Positions 10,803 through 20,231 of a DNA stretch of 64,000 nucleotides are shown here, piece by piece. The notes under the pieces were generated by a model. The model searched no databases, was not told where the DNA came from, and was given only the letters and a program-made list of their open reading frames with translations. The DNA lies in contig OZ036006.1 of the NCBI GenBank assembly GCA_964035015.1, positions 12,360,316 to 12,424,315 on the forward strand, written 5' to 3'. Each line of letters starts with the position of its first letter. Positions within the stretch are counted from its first letter, which is position 1. The DNA comes from Corallium rubrum (taxonomy: Eukaryota; Cnidaria; Anthozoa; Scleralcyonacea; Coralliidae). The position numbers were made by a program, and so were the translations under genes.

Positions 10803-13068
10803 ATGGATCTTACCGATGTAATCAGAGGTTGTACAACCGTCGAAGAAATAGAGGCGCTGGAATGGCTGTTTGATTTCGAGGAGAGGCATAAGCAAGCAGC
10901 CTTGTTTCAACGTATCATTATATTGTCGAATGCCTTGGAGCGTGATTTGGAGAACGAACGTTGTGGGATTTCTACGGTGTTAATGGATGGTTGGTCGGAC
11001 GAGCAACGCGAATCCTTCAAGCGAGATTGGAACGATGATTCGTTTTTGGCCGAGATGGACGACGGCGGTCAGGCCCCCGAACCGGCGATACCCTCGTTAA
11101 TGGATGGTTGGTCGAACGAGCAACACGAATCCTTCAGAATGGATTGGAACGATGATTCATTTATGGCCGAACTAGAGGATATTTCTGATGTCTCTGGTGA
11201 ACCGTCGATACCCGAGGTATCTATCCAGACCGGAGAAGGAAGCCGAAAACGAGCCGCTAAACCAAGTACGGAATCAATACCAAGTAAGAGATCTAAAACT
11301 GTTCCGTTATTTACGATAAAATCTGTTAAGCAAGTACGCGTGAAAAAGTTTAAGACCACGGGCCTTGATTATCGCGTTCAGTTTGGCGATTTACAAGTCC
11401 AAGGTTTGCCTGATGTCCTGAGGCAGTTACACAACGTGTTTGCAAGTCTGCTTGATCGCGTAACCGATGGTATTGCTATGCATGATCAGGTCAGGTTTAT
11501 TATGCATTCGCCTCAACTCGAATATCCCATTTTATTAGCATTTATGTCTCGTGAGAGATTAACAGTCGAGAGAATCTTGGCCGAGATCGAAAGAGTAATT
11601 CAGTCGAATGATTCGTTTAAGTTAGATGATTCGATTACCGTCAATATAATCCATGTCGAAATGCCACACGGCGGAACGGGAAGAAAGCGAAAGATTGCTA
11701 ACCTCGATAAGTATCTTACTAACAAAAGAGCCATCGTCCGAATTCAGAACAAGGACGATCTTTGTCTTAGTCGTGCCATTGTCGTAGCCAAAGCCAAAGT
11801 TGACAACGATGAACGGTACTCTCATATTTCGTATTCTCGAAGGCCGTTGCAAGGCAATCTTGCTCGTGAGTTACATCAAAATGCCGGCGTACCACTCGGA
11901 CAGTGCGGTATCGAAGAAGTGAAAAAAGTTTCAAGTCTATTTGACCGATTACCAGTTAAACATTGTCTCGAAAGAACATCTGAATGCACTTATTTACTCT
12001 GGCCCTGAGGCACCGAAGCGTATTTATCTCTACTCCCACGATAACCACTATGATGTAATTACAAGCATGCCAGCTTTCCTCGCTCGTAAGAAGTACTGTC
12101 ATACGTGTAAGAAGGGGTATGATAAAGTGGAAGACCACCTCTGTGGCGATACGTGCAAGTTATGCTACACGCAAAACTGTCCGATTACAAGCTGGGTATT
12201 TTGCAACGATTGCGCTCGATTTTTCAAGAGCCAGGAGTGTTTCGACAGGCACAAAGAAACCGTGGGCGAAAAGCGTTCAATTTGTGCATCGGTCGTAAAG
12301 TGTCAACACTGCAAACAGGTGGTGAAACGAGCTAATCAACACCCTCAGAGACATCACTGCGGTCTTGTTCGTTGTACAGTTTGTCAAGAGTACGTGGTCC
12401 CTGAAGACCACCAGTGCTATATTCAACAGGCGAAGAAAAGAAAAACCACTCGCGAAGCGCAATCGGACACGAACGATTTAGTAGATGATGAGGCGGACGT
12501 AGGGGAAGAAGCCAGCGACAACGAAGGCGAAGAAGGCGGTTATAACCAATTATTTTTCTTTGATTTTGAATGCGTGCAAGAAGGCGGCGAACACGTACCG
12601 AATTTATGCGTTGTTCACGACGAAAGCGGGCAAGAGTGGGTGTTTAGCGGCGAAAATACACGGGACGAATTTTGTGAATGGTTATTTCAAGACCACAATT
12701 CGAACAGTCTAGTGATGGCTCATAATTTCCAGGGATATGACGGGTATTTCATCCTACAATATCTCCAGGGTTACGCGTATGAAATGAACAATGGTAAAAC
12801 GTGTTGTAAAATACGAGGTATAACTTTAAATTTCCAAACATTGGAGAAAATTAATTTTAATGTTATGTGTGATCTCGTGTATCTAAATATCATGTGTGAT
12901 ATGGAAAGCACAGGTCCACCGAAAGTCGCTGTAGATATACCATTCAAAATTACTAGGGACACTCGCACGAAGCAAGTTATCACAAAACAACAACACAAAG
13001 ATTATAGGATAGTGTACAATAAACGAATAATTGTAGATAATTTCAACACCATTCCGTACGGTTACTAA
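10803..13068 (+). pseudogene. Polinton DNA polymerase B, internally deleted, frameshifted (left arm)
   Basis: Protein-primed family-B polymerase remnant. Preceded by a likely 5'UTR intron (donor AAG|GTAAG at 10708, acceptor TGACAG at 10800). The N-terminal 400 residues contain a direct duplication of a 'LMDGWS..Q.ESF' block, then a Cys/His-rich region, then exonuclease motif I (FFFDFEC, about residue 583) and motif II (AHNFQGYDGYF). The frame then jumps to a typical C-terminal tail ending in PYGY. Exo III, TPR and all palm motifs are gone, so it cannot polymerise. This copy has six A's near 11925 where the right arm has five, shifting the frame. Confidence 0.85.
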
Positions 13069-13228
13069 TTTTTGCACATGAGATCTGTAAATAAGTGTAA
13101 ATAGTTTAGAGATTTTAACTTTGTGTGCTGATAATTAATAATTTTAACTTTGTGTGCTTGTAAATAGGAAATTTAATAATATATCTTTTATTAACACTAC
13201 CAGTTGTCTTATTTTGAAGAAAAATCAT

Positions 13229-13302
13229 TGCCAGGTGTGGGATTCGAACCCACGTCTTCTGGGACTTTAAACCCAGCGCCTTAACCATTCGGCCACCCTC
13301 GC
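13229..13302 (-). tRNA. tRNA-like gene, left arm
   Basis: Mirror copy of the tRNA-like sequence at 17733-17806, identical over its length; see that entry for the structure. Here it lies on the - strand, so it is convergent with the polymerase gene, about 160 bp past the polymerase stop codon, just before the minisatellite. Confidence 0.6.
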
Positions 13303-13384
13303 GCTTACATTCAAGGTTCTATATTTTCTCTTTATAAAAAAAAATCGGATCATGGGGTTCCTTGAGGGATCAGAAAGGGTATAT

Positions 13385-14028
13385 GCCTTAGGATTCAATC
13401 TTAGGATTCAATGATTCAATGATTCAATCTTAGGATTCAATGATTCAATCTTAGGATTCAATGATTCAATCTTAGGATTCAATGATTCAATCTTAGGATT
13501 CAATGATTCAATCTTAGGATTCAATGATTCAATCTTAGGATTCAATGATTCAATCTTAGGATTCAATGATTCAATCTTAGGATTCAATGTTTCAATGATT
13601 CAGTCTTAGGATTCAATGATTCAATCTTAGGATTCAATGATTCAATCTTAGGATTCAATGATTCAATCTTAGGATTCAATGATTCAATGATTCAGTCTTA
13701 GGATTCAATGATTCAATCTTAGGATTCAATGATTCAATCTTAGGATTCAATGATTCAATCTTAGGATTCAATGATTCAATGATTCAGTCTTAGGATTCAA
13801 TGATTCAATCTTAGGATTCAATGATTCAATCTTAGGATTCAATGATTCAATCTTAGGATTCAATGATTCAATGATTCAGTCTTAGGATTCAATGATTCAA
13901 TCTTAGGATTCAATGATTCAATCTTAGGATTCAATGATTCAATCTTAGGATTCAATGATTCAGTCTTAGGATTCAATGATTCAATCTTAGGATTCAATGA
14001 TTCAGTCTTAGGATTCAATGATTCAGTC
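13385..14028 (+). repeat. 21-bp minisatellite, left arm
   Basis: About 30 units of ttaggattcaatgattcaatc and shortened forms lacking the middle block. Higher-order blocks recur in which an extra 'attcaatg' is inserted every four or five units. The array separates the polymerase/tRNA half from the ATPase half of the arm. The mirrored right array (about 17010-17655) differs slightly in unit order. Confidence 0.9.
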
Positions 14029-14029
14029 T

Positions 14030-14064
14030 TATAAAAAGCAGTTGCGTGAAAGAGTGACATCAGT
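14030..14064 (+). promoter_or_regulatory. TATA box and initiator for the ATPase gene
   Basis: TATAAAAA at 14030-14037 is followed about 30 bp later by a TCAGT initiator (14060-14064). Transcription starting there would leave the first ATG (14067) only about 5 nt from the cap, so the second ATG at 14091 is favoured. Confidence 0.6.
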
Positions 14065-14090
14065 TTATGATTGACAGTCACTGGGTGAAC

Positions 14091-14891
14091 ATGTCTTACG
14101 TTTGTGAAGTCTGCGAAAAATCATTCGCTACATCAAGTAACCGTCTACGCCATATGAGATCTTTTCATCACAAAAGGTCTATCAGTGATAGGGCAACAAC
14201 ATCTGCCCCATTTACCGCTATGACAACTACATTCACCCCTGAGAGTCAAAAAACGTACTCGATACAACTGACACATCCGTTTGGACTCTTGGTCTCTGGA
14301 GGCACCAAAAGTGGGAAAACAACTTTTGTCAAACAGTTATTGGTTTATGCTAGCATTATGATCGACCCACCTCCGGAAAACATCGTGTATTTTTATTCAG
14401 AATATCAAGATACGTTTGGCGAAATAGAAACCCTAATTCCAGGGATTCAGTTTGTCCAAGGTTTGCCCCAATCGATGTTGGATAGTATTAATCCCCAAAT
14501 AAGGAATTTGTACATCATTGACGATATGATGGGAGAGAAAGACGCAGAAATTGCTAAACTTTTTACGAAAAAATCGCACCATGGGAATCTCAGTGTAATT
14601 TATATCGTGCAAAACTTATTTCATCAAAGCAAAGATCATCGGACCATTTCCCTGAACGCCAGTTATTTATGTCTGACGAAAAACGTTCGAGATGCAAGTC
14701 AAGTGACTCATCTGGCTAAACAGTTGTATCCTAGCAACACCAAATTTTTTCAACAGGCTTATCAGATGGCGACTAAAGAGCCCTATTCCTACCTGTTTGT
14801 CGATCTCACTCCGACATGTCCCGATGAAATCCGAGTAAGATCCGGGATCTTTCCGACTGACACCCACTACGTGTACCAGCCCAGAGTATAA
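14091..14891 (+). CDS. Polinton packaging ATPase with N-terminal C2H2 finger
   Basis: A FtsK/A32-like genome-packaging ATPase, 266 residues from the ATG at 14091 (274 from 14067). Counting from 14067: a C2H2 zinc finger (C13, C16, H29, H34), Walker A GGTKSGKT at 78-85, and Walker B LYIIDD at 148-153, with hydrophobic beta-strands before each. These enzymes pump DNA into capsids in Polintons, adintoviruses and NCLDV. The gene is intact and identical in both arms although the element has no capsid genes, so it may be unconstrained now or act in trans with a helper. The stop codon overlaps the TATA box of the next gene. Confidence 0.9.
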   Translation: MSYVCEVCEKSFATSSNRLRHMRSFHHKRSISDRATTSAPFTAMTTTFTPESQKTYSIQLTHPFGLLVSGGTKSGKTTFVKQLLVYASIMIDPPPENIVYFYSEYQDTFGEIETLIPGIQFVQGLPQSMLDSINPQIRNLYIIDDMMGEKDAEIAKLFTKKSHHGNLSVIYIVQNLFHQSKDHRTISLNASYLCLTKNVRDASQVTHLAKQLYPSNTKFFQQAYQMATKEPYSYLFVDLTPTCPDEIRVRSGIFPTDTHYVYQPRV

Positions 14892-14922
14892 AAGGGGCTG
14901 TTCAGTGACAATGCGATCATTT
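14887..14922 (+). promoter_or_regulatory. TATA box and initiator for the small basic gene
   Basis: TATAAAA at 14887-14893 overlaps the ATPase stop codon (TAA 14889-14891). A TCATTT initiator lies at 14917-14922, about 30 bp downstream, and the ATG follows at 14927. TATA plus initiator spacing matches that of the ATPase gene, implying separate short transcripts for each late-type gene. Confidence 0.6.
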
Positions 14923-14926
14923 GACC

Positions 14927-15256
14927 ATGTCTGCTTGTATAAGAAGGAACTGCGATGTTTTAAAAGTATTGGCAAAGTGTAATCCTCAAGTGCGAAACGC
15001 AATTATAAAAGCTGCCGACGACGATTTATTAGAAGCCATTAGACAGTGTCTTTTGAACGTGTGGTGTGAAACAATTAAGATTACTCCGAAAACAGCAAGG
15101 AAACTAGCCCCTTATAACGATCATATTAAGTTTGTTGCTGATAAACGTCATCCAGTAGCAAAAAGAAAGAAAGTTATTCTACAAGAAGGTGAAGGTTTTT
15201 TACCGTTTCTCTTAGCTCCGGTACTTGAACAACTAGCGAGTTTTTTAACCAAATAA
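14927..15256 (+). CDS. Small basic Polinton protein (pX/core-like)
   Basis: A 109-residue protein: helical N-terminal half with acidic patch, a Lys/Arg stretch (RHPVAKRKK) and then a hydrophobic C-terminus with 'GEGFLPFLLAPVL'. Short proteins with this order, basic stretch then 'GGFLP.LL' hydrophobic tail, are recurrent in Polintons and adintoviruses, where a DNA-core or membrane-active virion role is suspected; function is not established and my match is from memory of the pattern. Both arms keep an intact copy differing at two residues (V/L and D/N). Confidence 0.6.
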   Translation: MSACIRRNCDVLKVLAKCNPQVRNAIIKAADDDLLEAIRQCLLNVWCETIKITPKTARKLAPYNDHIKFVADKRHPVAKRKKVILQEGEGFLPFLLAPVLEQLASFLTK

Positions 15257-15286
15257 TGGAACACGTCCGGAGATTGGTGTTTTCCA

Positions 15287-15560
15287 TTGATAGAGACCAT
15301 ATACACAGACGCCATCGCCACTGAAATCGAGAAATTATGCGAAGAAAACTGTTGTGGTTGTAAGATTGATCACCCCAGTCAACGCCAGCATGATTGCCTC
15401 ATGATGACCGAGGAAGAAAGATGGGAATTGTACTGCAAAGATGCCATTGCATTTGTAAATGATAAACGATTGATTTGGGACGAGTTTATTGAAGCGACAA
15501 GAGTACTGAAGATCAGGTGCCATAAAGACGCTCTTGAACGTTTAAGACATTTAGAAAACA
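15287..15560 (+). CDS. Polinton Cys-rich protein, truncated at the palindrome apex (left arm)
   Basis: The frame encodes a Cys cluster (CEENCCGCKIDHPSQ) and 'HDCLMMTEEERWELY', a combination seen in small proteins of cnidarian Polintons. It continues through the 78-bp apex as plausible protein ('WDEFIEATRVLK') and then runs into the inverted right arm, where it becomes the antisense of itself. No ATG precedes it in frame; the upstream ATG at 15256 opens a different short frame, so the start may lie on an unseen exon or be lost. Probably non-functional. Confidence 0.5.
15483..15560. other. 78-bp asymmetric apex of the palindrome
   Basis: The arms are complementary up to 15482 and from 15561 (gggacg / cgtccc). 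The 78 bp between are single-copy and read as continuation of the left-arm gene, so they come from the parent genome beyond the fold point. This is the product expected when a displaced strand folds back and primes on itself. Confidence 0.75.
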
Positions 15561-15756
15561 CGTCCCAAATCAATCGTTTATCATTTACAAATGCAATGGC
15601 ATCTTTGCAGTACAATTCCCATCTTTCTTCCTCGGTCATCATGAGGCAATCATGCTGGCGTTGACTGGGGTGATCAATCTTACAACCACAACAGTTTTCT
15701 TCGCATAATTTCTCGATTTCAGTGGCGATGGCGTCTGTGTATATGGTCTCTATCAA
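15561..15756 (-). CDS. Polinton Cys-rich protein, truncated (right arm)
   Basis: Mirror copy of the left-arm frame, carrying the same Cys cluster and HDCLMM block, reading toward the apex. After the arm boundary the frame enters the apex in antisense, so the C-terminus differs from the left copy and is artificial. Confidence 0.5.
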
Positions 15757-15786
15757 TGGAAAACACCAATCTCCGGACGTGTTCCA

Positions 15787-16116
15787 TTATTTGGTTAAAA
15801 AACTCGCTAGTTGTTCAAGTACCGGAGCTAAGAGAAACGGTAAAAAACCTTCACCTTCTTGTAGAATAACTTTCTTTCTTTTTGCTACTGGATGACGTTT
15901 ATTAGCAACAAACTTAATATGATCGTTATAAGGGGCTAGTTTCCTTGCTGTTTTCGGAGTAATCTTAATTGTTTCACACCACACGTTCAAAAGACACTGT
16001 CTAATGGCTTCTAATAAATCGTCGTCGGCAGCTTTTATAATTGCGTTTCGCAGTTGAGGATTACACTTTGCCAATACTTTTAAAACATCGCAGTTCCTTC
16101 TTATACAAGCAGACAT
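15787..16116 (-). CDS. Small basic Polinton protein (right arm)
   Basis: Intact 109-residue mirror copy of the gene at 14927-15256. It differs by a leucine in place of valine early on and by asparagine in place of aspartate in the basic region. Its TATA box again overlaps the stop codon of the neighbouring ATPase gene. Confidence 0.6.
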   Translation of the reverse strand: MSACIRRNCDVLKVLAKCNPQLRNAIIKAADDDLLEAIRQCLLNVWCETIKITPKTARKLAPYNDHIKFVANKRHPVAKRKKVILQEGEGFLPFLLAPVLEQLASFLTK

Positions 16117-16151
16117 GGTCAAATGATCGCATTGTCACTGAACAGCCCCTT

Positions 16152-16952
16152 TTATACTCTGGGCTGGTACACGTAGTGGGTGTCAGTCGGAAAGATCCCG
16201 GATCTTACTCGGATTTCATCGGGACATGTCGGAGTGAGATCGACAAACAGGTAGGAATAGGGCTCTTTAGTCGCCATCTGATAAGCCTGTTGAAAAAATT
16301 TGGTGTTGCTAGGATACAACTGTTTAGCCAGATGAGTCACTTGACTTGCATCTCGAACGTTTTTCGTCAGACATAAATAACTGGCGTTCAGGGAAATGGT
16401 CCGATGATCTTTGCTTTGATGAAATAAGTTTTGCACGATATAAATTACACTGAGATTCCCATGGTGCGATTTTTTCGTAAAAAGTTTAGCAATTTCTGCG
16501 TCTTTCTCTCCCATCATATCGTCAATGATGTACAAATTCCTTATTTGGGGATTAATACTATCCAACATCGATTGGGGCAAACCTTGGACAAACTGAATCC
16601 CTGGAATTAGGGTTTCTATTTCGCCAAACGTATCTTGATATTCTGAATAAAAATACACGATGTTTTCCGGAGGTGGGTCGATCATAATGCTAGCATAAAC
16701 CAATAACTGTTTGACAAAAGTTGTTTTCCCACTTTTGGTGCCTCCAGAGACCAAGAGTCCAAACGGATGTGTCAGTTGTATCGAGTACGTTTTTTGACTC
16801 TCAGGGGTGAATGTAGTTGTCATAGCGGTAAATGGGGCAGATGTTGTTGCCCTATCACTGATAGACCTTTTGTGATGAAAAGATCTCATATGGCGTAGAC
16901 GGTTACTTGATGTAGCGAATGATTTTTCGCAGACTTCACAAACGTAAGACAT
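16152..16952 (-). CDS. Polinton packaging ATPase (right arm)
   Basis: Intact mirror copy of the left-arm ATPase, with the C2H2 finger, Walker A GGTKSGKT and Walker B LYIIDD unchanged. The start is taken at the second ATG (16952) for the promoter-distance reason given for the left copy; an upstream in-frame ATG is at 16976. No differences from the left copy were noticed at protein level. Confidence 0.9.
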   Translation of the reverse strand: MSYVCEVCEKSFATSSNRLRHMRSFHHKRSISDRATTSAPFTAMTTTFTPESQKTYSIQLTHPFGLLVSGGTKSGKTTFVKQLLVYASIMIDPPPENIVYFYSEYQDTFGEIETLIPGIQFVQGLPQSMLDSINPQIRNLYIIDDMMGEKDAEIAKLFTKKSHHGNLSVIYIVQNLFHQSKDHRTISLNASYLCLTKNVRDASQVTHLAKQLYPSNTKFFQQAYQMATKEPYSYLFVDLTPTCPDEIRVRSGIFPTDTHYVYQPRV

Positions 16953-17009
16953 GTTCACCCAGTGACTGTCAATCATAAACTGATGTCACTCTTTCACGCA
17001 ACTGCTTTT

Positions 17010-17655
17010 TATAAGACTGAATCATTGAATCCTAAGACTGAATCATTGAATCCTAAGATTGAATCATTGAATCCTAAGACTGAATCATTGAATCCTAAGA
17101 TTGAATCATTGAATCCTAAGATTGAATCATTGAATCCTAAGATTGAATCATTGAATCCTAAGACTGAATCATTGAATCCTAAGATTGAATCATTGAATCC
17201 TAAGATTGAATCATTGAATCCTAAGATTGAATCATTGAATCCTAAGACTGAATCATTGAATCATTGAATCCTAAGATTGAATCATTGAATCCTAAGATTG
17301 AATCATTGAATCCTAAGATTGAATCATTGAATCCTAAGACTGAATCATTGAATCATTGAATCCTAAGATTGAATCATTGAATCCTAAGATTGAATCATTG
17401 AATCCTAAGATTGAATCATTGAATCCTAAGACTGAATCATTGAAACATTGAATCCTAAGATTGAATCATTGAATCCTAAGATTGAATCATTGAATCCTAA
17501 GATTGAATCATTGAATCCTAAGATTGAATCATTGAATCCTAAGATTGAATCATTGAATCCTAAGATTGAATCATTGAATCCTAAGATTGAATCATTGAAT
17601 CCTAAGATTGAATCATTGAATCATTGAATCCTAAGATTGAATCCTAAGGCATATA
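17010..17655. repeat. 21-bp minisatellite, right arm
   Basis: Mirror of the left array, here reading 'gattgaatcattgaatccta'. Unit order is nearly but not exactly the reverse complement of the left array, as expected from slippage after the palindrome formed. Confidence 0.9.
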
Positions 17656-17732
17656 CCCTTTCTGATCCCTCAAGGAACCCCATGATCCGATTTTTTTTTA
17701 TAAAGAGAAAATATAGAACCTTGAATGTAAGC

Positions 17733-17806
17733 GCGAGGGTGGCCGAATGGTTAAGGCGCTGGGTTTAAAGTCCCAGAAGACGTGGGTTCGAATCCCACAC
17801 CTGGCA
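17733..17806 (+). tRNA. tRNA-like gene (Leu/Ser-like D arm), right arm
   Basis: 74 nt. D arm GGCCGAATGGTTAAGGC; anticodon stem CTGGG/CCCAG is perfect; T arm GTGGG TTCGAAT CCCAC is perfect; variable loop is 5 nt (class I size). The anticodon loop is TTTAAAGT, 8 nt instead of 7, which would place UAA (Leu) or AAA at the anticodon. The acceptor stem pairs at only 5 of 7 positions (GCGAGGG with ACCTGGC). CCA is not encoded. A TTTTT tract follows within 5 nt, a good Pol III terminator. It may be a real but odd tRNA, a +1 frameshift-type tRNA, or a tRNA-shaped Pol III transcript. Identical in both arms. Confidence 0.6.
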
Positions 17807-17966
17807 ATGATTTTTCTTCAAAATAAGACAACTGGTAGTGTTAATAAAAGATATATTATTAAATTTCCTATTTACAAGCACACAAAGTTAAAATTATTAA
17901 TTATCAGCACACAAAGTTAAAATCTCTAAACTATTTACACTTATTTACAGATCTCATGTGCAAAAA

Positions 17967-20231
17967 TTAGTAACCGTACGGAATGGTGTTGAAATTATCT
18001 ACAATTATTCGTTTATTGTACACTATCCTATAATCTTTGTGTTGTTGTTTTGTGATAACTTGCTTCGTGCGAGTGTCCCTAGTAATTTTGAATGGTATAT
18101 CTACAGCGACTTTCGGTGGACCTGTGCTTTCCATATCACACATGATATTTAGATACACGAGATCACACATAACATTAAAATTAATTTTCTCCAATGTTTG
18201 GAAATTTAAAGTTATACCTCGTATTTTACAACACGTTTTACCATTGTTCATTTCATACGCGTAACCCTGGAGATATTGTAGGATGAAATACCCGTCATAT
18301 CCCTGGAAATTATGAGCCATCACTAGACTGTTCGAATTGTGGTCTTGAAATAACCATTCACAAAATTCGTCCCGTGTATTTTCGCCGCTAAACACCCACT
18401 CTTGCCCGCTTTCGTCGTGAACAACGCATAAATTCGGTACGTGTTCGCCGCCTTCTTGCACGCATTCAAAATCAAAGAAAAATAATTGGTTATAACCGCC
18501 TTCTTCGCCTTCGTTGTCGCTGGCTTCTTCCCCTACGTCCGCCTCATCATCTACTAAATCGTTCGTGTCCGATTGCGCTTCGCGAGTGGTTTTTCTTTTC
18601 TTCGCCTGTTGAATATAGCACTGGTGGTCTTCAGGGACCACGTACTCTTGACAAACTGTACAACGAACAAGACCGCAGTGATGTCTCTGAGGGTGTTGAT
18701 TAGCTCGTTTCACCACCTGTTTGCAGTGTTGACACTTTACGACCGATGCACAAATTGAACGCTTTTCGCCCACGGTTTCTTTGTGCCTGTCGAAACACTC
18801 CTGGCTCTTGAAAAATCGAGCGCAATCGTTGCAAAATACCCAGCTTGTAATCGGACAGTTTTGCGTGTAGCATAACTTGCACGTATCGCCACAGAGGTGG
18901 TCTTCCACTTTATCATACCCCTTCTTACACGTATGACAGTACTTCTTACGAGCGAGGAAAGCTGGCATGCTTGTAATTACATCATAGTGGTTATCGTGGG
19001 AGTAGAGATAAATACGCTTCGGTGCCTCAGGGCCAGAGTAAATAAGTGCATTCAGATGTTCTTTCGAGACAATGTTTAACTGGTAATCGGTCAAATAGAC
19101 TTGAAACTTTTTCACTTCTTCGATACCGCACTGTCCGAGTGGTACGCCGGCATTTTGATGTAACTCACGAGCAAGATTGCCTTGCAACGGCCTTCGAGAA
19201 TACGAAATATGAGAGTACCGTTCATCGTTGTCAACTTTGGCTTTGGCTACGACAATGGCACGACTAAGACAAAGATCGTCCTTGTTCTGAATTCGGACGA
19301 TGGCTCTTTTGTTAGTAAGATACTTATCGAGGTTAGCAATCTTTCGCTTTCTTCCCGTTCCGCCGTGTGGCATTTCGACATGGATTATATTGACGGTAAT
19401 CGAATCATCTAACTTAAACGAATCATTCGACTGAATTACTCTTTCGATCTCGGCCAAGATTCTCTCGACTGTTAATCTCTCACGAGACATAAATGCTAAT
19501 GAAATGGGATATTCGAGTTGAGGCGAATGCATAATAAACCTGACCTGATCATGCATAGCAATACCATCGGTTACGCGATCAAGCAGACTTGCAAACACGT
19601 TGTGTAACTGCCTCAGGACATCAGGCAAACCTTGGACTTGTAAATCGCCAAACTGAACGCGATAATCAAGGCCCGTGGTCTTAAACTTTTTCACGCGTAC
19701 TTGCTTAACAGATTTTATCGTAAATAACGGAACAGTTTTAGATCTCTTACTTGGTATTGATTCCGTACTTGGTTTAGCGGCTCGTTTTCGGCTTCCTTCT
19801 CCGGTCTGGATAGATACCTCGGGTATCGACGGTTCACCAGAGACATCAGAAATATCCTCTAGTTCGGCCATAAATGAATCATCGTTCCAATCCATTCTGA
19901 AGGATTCGTGTTGCTCGTTCGACCAACCATCCATTAACGAGGGTATCGCCGGTTCGGGGGCCTGACCGCCGTCGTCCATCTCGGCCAAAAACGAATCATC
20001 GTTCCAATCTCGCTTGAAGGATTCGCGTTGCTCGTCCGACCAACCATCCATTAACACCGTAGAAATCCCACAACGTTCGTTCTCCAAATCACGCTCCAAG
20101 GCATTCGACAATATAATGATACGTTGAAACAAGGCTGCTTGCTTATGCCTCTCCTCGAAATCAAACAGCCATTCCAGCGCCTCTATTTCTTCGACGGTTG
20201 TACAACCTCTGATTACATCGGTAAGATCCAT
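17967..20231 (-). CDS. Polinton DNA polymerase B, internally deleted but open (right arm)
   Basis: 754 residues in one open frame from the ATG at 20231. Duplicated 'LMDGWS' blocks lie near residues 60 and 100; a basic NLS-like stretch (GSRKRAAK, PSKRSK) near 145-165; Cys/His-rich putative zinc region at about 430-560; exonuclease motifs I (DFE) and II (NFQGYD) at about 583 and 640. Then comes an in-frame jump to the thumb-end tail with 'YRIVYNKR' and PYGY. Full Polinton polymerases are over 1,000 residues; exo III, TPR insertions and palm motifs A-C are absent. That both ends survive in frame could be chance or selection for a truncated product, for instance a terminal-protein/exonuclease fragment. 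Confidence 0.85.
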   Translation of the reverse strand: MDLTDVIRGCTTVEEIEALEWLFDFEERHKQAALFQRIIILSNALERDLENERCGISTVLMDGWSDEQRESFKRDWNDDSFLAEMDDGGQAPEPAIPSLMDGWSNEQHESFRMDWNDDSFMAELEDISDVSGEPSIPEVSIQTGEGSRKRAAKPSTESIPSKRSKTVPLFTIKSVKQVRVKKFKTTGLDYRVQFGDLQVQGLPDVLRQLHNVFASLLDRVTDGIAMHDQVRFIMHSPQLEYPISLAFMSRERLTVERILAEIERVIQSNDSFKLDDSITVNIIHVEMPHGGTGRKRKIANLDKYLTNKRAIVRIQNKDDLCLSRAIVVAKAKVDNDERYSHISYSRRPLQGNLARELHQNAGVPLGQCGIEEVKKFQVYLTDYQLNIVSKEHLNALIYSGPEAPKRIYLYSHDNHYDVITSMPAFLARKKYCHTCKKGYDKVEDHLCGDTCKLCYTQNCPITSWVFCNDCARFFKSQECFDRHKETVGEKRSICASVVKCQHCKQVVKRANQHPQRHHCGLVRCTVCQEYVVPEDHQCYIQQAKKRKTTREAQSDTNDLVDDEADVGEEASDNEGEEGGYNQLFFFDFECVQEGGEHVPNLCVVHDESGQEWVFSGENTRDEFCEWLFQDHNSNSLVMAHNFQGYDGYFILQYLQGYAYEMNNGKTCCKIRGITLNFQTLEKINFNVMCDLVYLNIMCDMESTGPPKVAVDIPFKITRDTRTKQVITKQQHKDYRIVYNKRIIVDNFNTIPYGY

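Noticed and set aside
13385..14028. Possible CRISPR array
   Set aside because: Units are contiguous 21-bp tandem repeats with no unique spacers, in a eukaryotic genome.
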